In this document: positions 36,360 to 45,700 of the stretch, piece after piece
Position numbering within the stretch: position 1 is the first letter of the stretch
How the letters are laid out: the number at the start of each line of letters is the position of its first letter
Origin: Paraburkholderia azotifigens
GTDB taxonomy: Bacteria > Pseudomonadota > Gammaproteobacteria > Burkholderiales > Burkholderiaceae
Direction: 5' to 3'
DNA length: 64,000 nucleotides
NCBI RefSeq assembly: GCF_007995085.1
Contig: NZ_VOQS01000003.1
Location: 186,001-250,000, forward strand
Translations under genes and position numbers: made by a program
Notes under the pieces: generated by a model
Database searches by the model: none
Seen by the model: the letters and a program-made list of their open reading frames with translations, nothing else
What the model was told of the DNA's origin: nothing

Positions 36360-37481
36360 TCAACCCTGTTTGTCTCGCGGCAGCCTTACACAGAACACCG
36401 TTTCTGCGCGGTTGGAGCGCGCGTCGATCTCGCCCCCATGCGCCCTTGCAATCTGCCGCGCTATGTACAGTCCCAGCCCTATACTGCTGTCGGTATTCTC
36501 TGGCTGGTCCAGGCCGCGTTGCAGCGGGTCAAAGATACAGTCGAGGGTCGACTGCTCAATGGCGGCGCCAGCATTTATTACTTCCATGACCACTTCGGCG
36601 CTTTCGCCTCTTACTGTCACATGTATGGGGGTGTCCTGCGCTCCGTACTTGATCGCATTCAGGACAAGATTGCCAAGCAACTGCTGTAGCCGGTGGCCAT
36701 CCCAGACACCCGAGCAGTCCCCGGTCACATCCAGATCAACCTGACGACCCGGATGCACTGATCGCAACTGTTCCAGTTCGTCGGCAAACAACTGGGCCAG
36801 GTCGACATGCATCGGCGCGATATTCATCCCCAAACCCAGTCTGGTCCGGTTGAAATCAACCATATCGTCCAGCAGGGCCTGCATGCGATCACCGCTTCGG
36901 ATCAGGCGGGACGCAGCCCCGCTCACATTCTCGCCGGCGTTCAGCGCCGCCAGATACGACGATGTCATCTGGATGGCCTGGAGTGGGCTGCGCATGTCGT
37001 GCCCCAGCATTCCAAGGAAGAGATTTCGGGACAGGTCTACTCGCATGGTGAAAAACCGTACGGACTCACCGACCGCCTGATCAATGGCCTCGTTGAAACG
37101 AACCATGTCGTCCACGTGATGACTGTCTGGCGCGCATTCGTCCATCCACAGTCGGAGTACGCTCGCGCGCAAGGCGCGGTATTCGGCAACCAGCTGGTTG
37201 ATGTCGAACCCGCTTCGCGCGCGCAGAAGCGCGTGCGTCTGGGCGGCGGTCTCTGCAACACCGGCCAGTACGGGCGCCTGCCCGGTGGACTTTTCAAACT
37301 GGTCTTCCCGGCTCTGCCGAGTGGACAGATCTTTTGCCACCGCCTCCAGAATCTGCTGCGCATGGTCCCGCAAGGCCAGCGTCCTCATGTCTGCCGCAGC
37401 CGGCAACAGCGTGCGCGCGAACTCCTCCCATCGCGACAGGATGGCATCCATGTTGTCAAGCACGAAGTCGGCTAATCGCAT
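36360..37481 (-). CDS. Sensor histidine kinase with RsbRD-type N-terminus
   Basis: 373 residues, soluble. The N-terminal 145 residues (FVLDNMDAILSRWEEFARTL onward) are helical like the RsbRD_N domain of stress-signalling proteins. HisKA has phospho-acceptor His161 in FLGMLGHDMRSPLQAI. The ATPase domain has N-box NLVLNAIKYG (271-280) and G2-box SIGLGLYIARQIA, but the first glycine box reads NAGAAIEQ where DxGxGI is usual, so nucleotide binding may be altered. There is no adjacent response regulator gene. Confidence 0.88.
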   Translation of the reverse strand: MRLADFVLDNMDAILSRWEEFARTLLPAAADMRTLALRDHAQQILEAVAKDLSTRQSREDQFEKSTGQAPVLAGVAETAAQTHALLRARSGFDINQLVAEYRALRASVLRLWMDECAPDSHHVDDMVRFNEAIDQAVGESVRFFTMRVDLSRNLFLGMLGHDMRSPLQAIQMTSSYLAALNAGENVSGAASRLIRSGDRMQALLDDMVDFNRTRLGLGMNIAPMHVDLAQLFADELEQLRSVHPGRQVDLDVTGDCSGVWDGHRLQQLLGNLVLNAIKYGAQDTPIHVTVRGESAEVVMEVINAGAAIEQSTLDCIFDPLQRGLDQPENTDSSIGLGLYIARQIARAHGGEIDARSNRAETVFCVRLPRDKQG

Positions 37482-37784
37482 GTTTGACCTCAGAAGAAGG
37501 AGAAGATCTTCCTGAGCATTTTTGCGGATTCCACCCTTATAGGCAAACTCAATACACGTTCGCGTCCGTCAGGAGATCCAAAACCGAACGACAGGCACCC
37601 GGGCATTTCCATCCGGCAGAACAGGCATTTAAGAATTACTGTACATCCTGCGGGAAAGGTATACAGTAACCTTGTTGCAGCGCGGCATAAAGCATGCCGC
37701 GTCACTCCGACCTGCAGATCATTAGCGACACACTCGCCTCCGATATCCCTTGGACGTACGTGCCGGGTCGATCAGGAGCACTCA
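37482..37784. promoter_or_regulatory. Divergent promoter region with inverted repeat upstream of phasin
   Basis: Between the kinase and phasin starts, TTACTGTA (37636-37643) pairs with TACAGTAA (37662-37669) across 18 bases, and GCGGCAT/ATGCCGC (37682-37700) forms a small hairpin. Either could be an operator for the phasin gene. No clear -10/-35 pair is visible. Confidence 0.4.
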
Positions 37785-38294
37785 ATGAATACCACCACTG
37801 CTGTTGAGCAATCCGCCAACTTTGGCCTGCGTACTTTGCCGGGACTTTTCGGCTTGCAGAATGAAGCCTTTGAGCGACTGCAAAAACTGACTCACCTCAA
37901 TCTCGCAGCATTCAAGACGATGATGGAAGAAGGGCAATCCGCTCTGTCGCCGCAGAAGTCAGGACTACCGCCTGTCGCCGGTGCGGTCGGCCTGTCGCAG
38001 CGATTTACAGAGCATGCCGTGTCGTATTCCACGCACGTCCGCGAGATCGATTCGCAGTTCATGACCGCAATTGCGCGCGCGGGCGAGGATCTGCGTAACC
38101 AGTACACCGCCATGTGGATAAAGGCTGCCACCAGCTTTGGCCAGAAGACCGCCCCTTTTCGGTCGGACGCTGGCTCTACGGCGATGCAGTCTGCGTTCGG
38201 CGGGATGATGCGAGCCCAACGGATGATGCAAGAAACCATCGGTCGGGCGGCGGGTACCCAGATGCCCGGCACACCAGTAACTGACATCGCGTAA
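37785..38294 (+). CDS. Phasin family protein (second)
   Basis: 169 residues from an ATG with AGGAGC upstream. Helical PHB-granule-type sequence: LFGLQNEAFERLQKLTHLNLAAFKTMMEE and FMTAIARAGEDLRNQYTAMW. It differs from the phasin at 29993 but shares the phasin pattern. It is followed by a strong intrinsic terminator, so it is a single-gene transcript. The Met/Gly-rich C-terminus (GGMMRAQRMMQE) is distinctive. Confidence 0.85.
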   Translation: MNTTTAVEQSANFGLRTLPGLFGLQNEAFERLQKLTHLNLAAFKTMMEEGQSALSPQKSGLPPVAGAVGLSQRFTEHAVSYSTHVREIDSQFMTAIARAGEDLRNQYTAMWIKAATSFGQKTAPFRSDAGSTAMQSAFGGMMRAQRMMQETIGRAAGTQMPGTPVTDIA

Positions 38295-38377
38295 GCGACA
38301 GCGTTGCGCGGTTCACGCGCAACACCAAAACGACGCCCTGCACGAGCAGGCCGTTGGGCGGTCTCACCGCCTGATGA

Positions 38378-38408
38378 AGAAGCCGGCGAGACGCCGGCTT
38401 CTTTTTAT
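38378..38408 (+). terminator. Strong intrinsic terminator of phasin gene
   Basis: AGAAGCCGGCG and its exact complement with a 3-base loop, then a five-T run. It lies about 85 bp after the phasin stop codon. Confidence 0.9.
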
Positions 38409-38459
38409 TCCGTCACGATTAACCGTACCGCGCATTGCATTTTCAGCATTGCATCTCCA

Positions 38460-39659
38460 TCAGGTGTACTGACGCAGGCGCACCGAGAACTCTTTGAGCG
38501 GATTGATACCGCTGTGCTCGGCTCGACGACACCATTCCTGAAGTTGTGACCGCAACTGCTCGCGCGACCTGTTCGACCGTTCCCAGATCACCAACAGGCC
38601 GTCTTGCAGGTCCAGATAGATACGCAGCGTCTGGCTACCGTCGTACATTTCCGCAAACCACTGCTGACGTTGCTGGATATAGGCGCCGGAGCAAGCGCCG
38701 CCAAACCATTTTCTCACCCTGCGTTTGAGCAGAAATCGTTTGCAAAGACCGATGTTTCTCGTTTGACCAAGCTCCTGCCGATACGCGCATTCAGCCGTTC
38801 TGGCATAACGCGCCATCACCTCATAACGGTTGCGGAGAATGGCTTGAACCGTCTCGTCATCGAGCACCGTCTTGCTCTTCACCAGGTGCGGCCTCGGCGC
38901 AACCTTCTTCACCTTTGCCATTCCCAGCGCAGAAAGAATGCAGATGTACATCCATCCGATATCGAACTCGAACCATTTATTCGAGAACCTGGCGGATGTT
39001 GCATAAGTGTGGTGGTTGTTGTGAAATTCCTCGCCGCCTATCAGGATGCCGAGCGGCACGACATTCGTACTCGCATCGGGCGAAGAGAAGTTGCGGTAGC
39101 CCAGAAAATGTCCAACGCCGTTGACCACACCGCCTGCCCAGAATGGAATCCAGATCATCTGGACGGCCCAGACCGAGACACCGACGATACCGAACAGCGC
39201 TACGTCGATCACCATGAGCAAACTGATACCGAGGTTCGGATACTTCGAATAGACGTTGCGCTCGATCCAGTCGTTCGGCGTGCCGTGGCCGAATTTCCGT
39301 AGCGTTTCTTCGTTCTTCGCTTCAGCGCGGTACAGTTCCGCGCCGCCCAGCAATACTGTCCAGACGCCACGGACTTGAGGGCTGTGCGGATCCTCGTCGG
39401 TCTCACACCTCGCGTGGTGCTTGCGGTGAACGGCAGCCCACGTTCCCGTGTGCATGCCCGTTGTCATCCACAACCAGAAACGGAAGAAATGACTGGCAAC
39501 GAGATGCAGCTCGAGCGCCCGGTGTGCCTGGCAACGGTGCAGGTAGACCGTCACGCTAACGATCGTGATGTGCGTCAGCAGCAGAGTGGTGAGCAGGATT
39601 TGCCCCCACGTCAGCAAAAGCAGGCCGTGTGAGAAAAACGTCAATGAGGAAGTAAACAA
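38460..39659 (-). CDS. Fatty acid (acyl-CoA/acyl-lipid) delta-9-type desaturase
   Basis: I place the start at a TTG at 39659 with GAAGGG just upstream, giving 399 residues, the usual desaturase length; the open frame before it overlaps ndvB and has no matching signal. Three histidine boxes are present: HRCQAH, HRKHH and HNNHH, binding the di-iron centre, with hydrophobic helices (LLLLTWGQILLTTLLLTH, ISLLMVIDVALFGIVG) between. It introduces a double bond into membrane acyl chains. It follows ndvB by 65 bp on the same strand, so both may respond to envelope stress together. Confidence 0.9.
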   Translation of the reverse strand: MFTSSLTFFSHGLLLLTWGQILLTTLLLTHITIVSVTVYLHRCQAHRALELHLVASHFFRFWLWMTTGMHTGTWAAVHRKHHARCETDEDPHSPQVRGVWTVLLGGAELYRAEAKNEETLRKFGHGTPNDWIERNVYSKYPNLGISLLMVIDVALFGIVGVSVWAVQMIWIPFWAGGVVNGVGHFLGYRNFSSPDASTNVVPLGILIGGEEFHNNHHTYATSARFSNKWFEFDIGWMYICILSALGMAKVKKVAPRPHLVKSKTVLDDETVQAILRNRYEVMARYARTAECAYRQELGQTRNIGLCKRFLLKRRVRKWFGGACSGAYIQQRQQWFAEMYDGSQTLRIYLDLQDGLLVIWERSNRSREQLRSQLQEWCRRAEHSGINPLKEFSVRLRQYT

Positions 39660-39724
39660 AGTGGCCCTTCTTTCTAAAGCAATCTTGGCATCAGAAACCT
39701 GCTGTCGCGCTAACGAGCCATCGC

Positions 39725-42700
39725 TTACGTGGCCGGCTCGCGCGAGTTCACCTCGACAGCGACAGCCAGATACAGCGAGATGGACAGCTTGTGTACGCCA
39801 GAATCCAGTGGTACACACACGCCTTCAGTAGCGCAATCGACGGTCCTGCCGTCAAGAACAGCATGCATCGCGCGGGCCTCTGAGGTCGACGCCACGCGGA
39901 TCTCATATAGCGTCGAGCACATGTTGATCTTTGCTTCGAAGCCCGGCCACGAGTCAGGAATACAAGGGTCAATCACCAGACAATCCCCTTCCCTGCGAAT
40001 CCCCAGAATGCCTTCGACGCCCGCCCGGTACATCCATCCCGCCGCCCCCGTGTACCAGGTCCAACCGCCGCGCCCGACATGGGGCGCCACGGAATAGACA
40101 TCGGCCGCGACGACGTAGGGCTCGACCTTGTAGCGCTCGACCTCCGTTGGCGTGCGCGCATGATTGACGGGATTCAAAAGCGAAAACAGCGCTGCGGCCC
40201 TGTTACCGTCGCCCAGTTTCACAAATGCGAGAATTGCCCACATCGCGGCATGACTATATTGGCCGCCGTTTTCGCGCAGCCCCGGCGGATAGCCCCTGAT
40301 ATAGCCCGGGTCCTGCGAAATTTTATCGAATGGCGGCGTGAACAGCAACGCGATTCCGTCCTCGCGACGGATAAGATGTTTCTCCAGCAAAGCCATCGCC
40401 TGTGCGGCGCGTATCGGATCCGCCGCGTCTGACAAGACAGCCCACGACTGGGTAATCGAATCGATCCTGCACTCTACGTCGCTATGCGAGCCAAGCCAGC
40501 TGCCGTCGTCAAACGTCGCACGACGGTACCACTCGCCATCCCAGGCCTCACGCTCAAGCGCATCGCGCACCGATGTCGCATGATCGCGCCAGCGCGCGGC
40601 ACGCTGCGCATCGCGCGGTTCGGCGAGCGGCGCGAACAACCCGATCGTGCGCAGGAGCAGCCAGCCGAGCCACACACTCTCTCCCTTGCCGTTAGCGCCG
40701 ACGCGGTTCATCCCATCATTCCAGTCCCCCGTGCCGATTAACGGTAAGCCATGTTCTCCCGTCAATTCGATGCATTGATCGAGACCGCGTGCGCAATGCT
40801 CAAATAACGATGCAGATTGTTCCGCGATCATGGGCTGGAAGAAAGCGTCGTGTTCGCCGGGTTGCAGCCGCGGACCGTCGAGAAACGGCACGATCTCGTC
40901 GAGAACCGCGTCATCGCCCGTGCAGCTGATGTATGTCGCGACGGCGTATGCAAGCCACACGCGATCGTCGGAGACCCGGGTGCGCACGCCTTGGCCTGAA
41001 TGCGGCAGCCACCAATGCTGGACATCGCCTTCGGCGAATTGCCGCGACGCTGCGCGCAGCAGATGCCGCCGCGTTTCGTCGGGCCGCACGTGCGTCAGCG
41101 CCATCATGTCCTGCAACTGATCGCGGAACCCGTAAGCGCCGCTCGCCTGATAGAAGGCCGCACGCGCCTCGACGCGGCACGCGAGCGCCTGATACAGCAG
41201 CCAACCGTTCAGCATCAGATCCATCGCCCGGTCGGGCGTCTTCACCTGAACGGCGCCGAGCACGCTGTGCCAGTGATGTGTCACCTCGGCGAGGACGGCA
41301 TCGAGATTCGCACTGCGATAGCGTTCGATCAATGCCCGTGCATCATCGACGGATGCGCATTGGCCGACGAATGCAACCAGTTCGATGACCTCGCCTGCGT
41401 CCAGATCGACGAAAGTCTGCAATGCCGCGCACGGATCGAACCCCGCGCCGGTCGCGCCGGACAACGGGAGATGACCGGTCAGCGCCGCCGGCGCGGCGGC
41501 TTCGCCGCTACGGCCGAGGAATTCGGTGCGATCCGCGGTCCACGCTGTTTGCCGGCCGCCGAAGTCGGCGAACGCGACGCGTGTGCCGAACGCGATATTC
41601 CATGGATTACGCGCCAGCATCGCGCCAGTCACCGGGTCGATTTCCGTTACGATAAACGGCGCCGACGCGCCTCGCGACGTGCCGAGCACCCATTCGGTCC
41701 ACGCCGTCACGGAGAGGCGGCGTACGACGCCCGACAGATTGCGCAACGTCAGACGGGAAATCTTCAGCGGATCAGCAAGCGGCACGTATTGCAGCAGGTC
41801 GAGTGCGATACCGTTCGCGCTGTGCTCGAACCGGCTGTAACCGTGGCCATGACGCGCGACGTACATGCCACCGTCGCGGATCGGCAGCGCGGTGGGCGTC
41901 CAGATATCGCCCGTCGCCTCATCCCGCACGTAAAGGGCTTCCGTGGCGGGGTCTTCGACAGGATCGTTCGACCATGATGTGAGCTGGTTCTCACGACTGC
42001 TTTCGGCCCACGTATAGCCGCTGCCTTCCGCCGCGACCTGAAAACCGAAACGGGGATTGGCAATCACGTTGATCCACGGCGCAGGCGTGGAGGCGCCCGG
42101 CCCGAGCACGATCACGTATTCAGAACCGTTTTTGCCGAAGCCGCCCAGACCGTTGAAGAATTCCAGTCCAGCTGTCATCGAAGACGGTACGTCAGACTGC
42201 TCAGGCGTTGCTGGCCACAGCGACAGAAGCGGCGGCTTCCTCCGGCGCGGTGACAACGGCTGCCCTGGCATTTTCAACAGCGTCCCGATCTGTGCGGCAA
42301 TCGACCCTCGGCGCGCAATCAGCGCCACGCGGGCGACCGATTGCAAGAGCGTCCTCGACTCCACGCTCATCAGATCCGCACGCAACGTATAGATCGCCCC
42401 CTGTGCGAGTTCATCGTCGAAACGCGGACGTGACTGGCTGCTGCGCACGGCCGTTTCGATCGCCTCCTGCAATGCCTGTATGTATGACGAGGCACGCTCG
42501 TTGACGATCACGAGGTCGACGGCCAGCCGTTTCATTCGCCAATATTCGTGCGCCTTCAACAATTGCCGGACCTGCGCGATATCTTCGAGGTCGCCGATAC
42601 CGAGCAGCACGATCGGCAAGTCGCCCGAAATCCCCAGCGGCCACAAGCCCGCCTGCGTGCCGCCTCCGCGAACGATAGCGTCCGTCGGCTGAGCCCTGAA

Positions 42701-45700
42701 GCGCGCGTCGGCATAGACAATCGGTGCGCCAAGCCGCTGGAAGTCCGCCGCCTGCTCCGCCTCGATGCCGAGATAACGCAATTGAACCTGAGCCTGTGTC
42801 CAGGCGAGCGTTTTGGCACGGTCGAATGCGTTGCGGTCGTGGTGCTGATCGATGAGATCGAGCAACTGCGCGCGTGAGGTGGCCACCATCGTCCAGAACG
42901 TGACACGCGCAATCTTGCCGGGCGGCACCAGCAGACGGTATCGCAGCGCGAAGACAGGATCGAGCACGGTGCCCGTCGTATTGGAGAGCGCCTGGTTGTC
43001 CACTATCGAGGTGGCCGTGCGCGTATTGCGCCCCCTGCCCAGAAAGCGCATGCGATCCGTTTCGTATTGCGGTTCGGCGACGATCTCGCCCTCGACAACG
43101 GCAAAATGCGCGGCCCATATCTGTGTAGCGTCTTGCGAACGCGGACGACGCGTCGCCACCAGCGCCCCGAATTCGGCAAGATGCTCGGTCTGCACGAACA
43201 TGCGCGCAAAAGCAGGATGCGCGATATCGGCGGCCTGCGCGCCCAATGCGAGTTCGGCATAGGAAGTCAGCTCGATATCCCGAACGCCGCGCCCGCTGTT
43301 TGCGAGCGAGACACGACGGACTTCGCCGTCCGCCTCACCCGATACGAGTACATCCATGCTGGTCGTGAGCGACCCGTCGTGACGGCTAAACTCCGCGTGA
43401 TCTTCACCGAACACGACGCCGCTCGTTTCGGGTTCGCCAGCGAGCGGCCGTGCACTGGCAGACCACACCCGGCCGCTGGACATGTCGCGCAGGAATATGA
43501 ACGTCCCCCAGTTGTCACGCGTCGCGTCCTCGCGCCAGCGCGTGATAGCCACGTCACGCCAGCGGCTGTAGCCGGCGCCTGTCGCGGTCAGCATCACGGC
43601 GTACCTTCCATTCGACAGCACATGGGTGATCGGCGCTCCGCCGGCGGACGCAGGCTCCAGGACGCGACGCACGGTCGACGGCGCGGCCCCTTCTTCGGTG
43701 GCAGACGTGCTCACTTCTTCGGCACGCGGATGCGCCACCGCGACGTTGCGCGGCATGCGCTCCTGCAATAGCAGTTCGCTCGCCTGGATCATCGGCTCAC
43801 GATGAAAGCGTGTACGCATCACCCCATCGAGCAAGGTGTTTGCAATTGCAACGATCGTCATGCCCTGGTGATGAGCCATGAAGCCGCGGACAAGCGCGAA
43901 GCTCTGCCCTTCGGCCAGACGCGCACGAGTGAAGTCGAGCGCTTCGTAGTATCCGTAGCGACCCAGCGCGCCCAGGGCGGCGAGTCGTATGTAGTTTTCG
44001 CGGGCAGCCTGCGGCGCGACCATCGTCGCCAGTCCCGTTGCGTAGGGGGCGATTACCCGGTTTTCGGACAGTCCGCGTTTGAGCCCGAGGCCAGGCACGC
44101 CAAAGCTTGAGTACTGGTACGTGAATTCGATGTCACGAGCTTCGTAAGCAGACTCCGAGACGCCCCACGGAATGCCAAGCGATCGTCCATACGATCTCTG
44201 CCGCTCCACCACCAGGCGGTTCGTCTGTTCCAACAGACTACCGGCGGGTTCGCGCGCGACCAGCGACGGCATCAGATACTCGAACATCGACCCCGACCAT
44301 GAAATCAGCGCGGATGCTTTGCCGATTGGTGTGGCCGACCGCCCGAGACGGAACCAGTGACGCGTGGTCACGTCGCCCTTCGCGATCGCGAACAGACTGG
44401 CGAGCCTTGCTTCGGACGCGAGCAGATCGTAACAATTCGCGTCGAGGCTGTTATCCGACTGCGAGTAACCAATCGACAACAGCTTACGTTCCGGATCGAG
44501 CAGAAATGTGAAGTCCATTCCGAGCGCAAGTGCACGCGAGGCATCGGCTAGCGAGGTCAACCGTGCTTGTAGAAGATACGGCACAGTGGCGAGTTGCCGC
44601 CCGTCGCGACTGTGTTCGAAAATGCTTCGCCGCAAGGCTTCGATCCAGAACATCAGGTCTGCACTACTATCGTCTCCGTCGGCGGGCACAATGGCACGCG
44701 TCGCCTCCACCGCCTTTTTTGTCAGCCGCGCCAGCGACCCCGAAAGCGCACGGTACGTCTGCGGACCGCGCAGTTGTGCATGGATTTCGTCGAGAGTCGC
44801 GGCAAGCTGTCTGCCCCGTTCTCCGTTGGCAGCAGGCAGCGCGGCCACAGCCTCGCGCGCGAGTTGCAGATTATCGAGTATCCCGGATCGGGCGGAGGGT
44901 GCGAGCGCTGTATGCACCCATTCTTCGCACGCGTTGGCGAGTACGATCAAATGCCCGGCGAGATTACCGCTGTCGACCGATGAAACGTAAGCAGGCGCCA
45001 ATGCCTGCAGGTTCTGTGTGCCATACCAGTTATAGAAATGACCCTTGAAGCGCGGGAGTTTTTCAAGCGAAGCAAATGCGGCCTCGAGTCGCTCGACGGT
45101 TTCGATCGTCCCCGCCCAGCCGAAATCGCGCGCGGCGACTGCCGACAGCAAATACAACCCTAGATTGGTTGGCGAGGTGCGGTGCGCGACGACGGGCTTC
45201 GGATCTTCCTGGAAATTGTCCGGCGGCAGCATGTTTTCTGCGGGCGTGACAAAGGTCTCGAAGAAACGCCACGTGCGGCGCGCGATCAGGCGCAAATCGC
45301 GCGCGTCTGAGTCCGACATCGCGAGACGCGGCCCGACGGTCGGCGAACGGCTTGCCCACATCGCAAGCGCCGGTGCGGCCAGCCATAACAACGTGAACGG
45401 CAACACGAGCGGCCACCGCGACGGCGCGAATGCAAGCGTGCCGATTGACAGCACAAGCCCAAGCGCGGTGCCGCCCGCCATCTGCCGATAAAAGCCGTGC
45501 AGATCAAGACGAGGGCTGCCCTTGGACTGCGCCGCCGTCGTCCATTCGAGTAACCGTCGATGCGTAACGTACAGCCGCATAAGCGTCCGGACGATCGCAT
45601 CGCCCATGCGCCACGCGTGGTCGACAAGGAACGCAACCGAAAGCAATGTTTGCAATGTCGCGCGCAGCAGATCACCGCCCAGCACGTCGAGGTGATTGCA

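Noticed and set aside
37639..37666. LexA (SOS) box before the phasin gene
   Set aside because: CTGT and ACAG are present but 20 bp apart rather than 8, so it does not fit a LexA operator.
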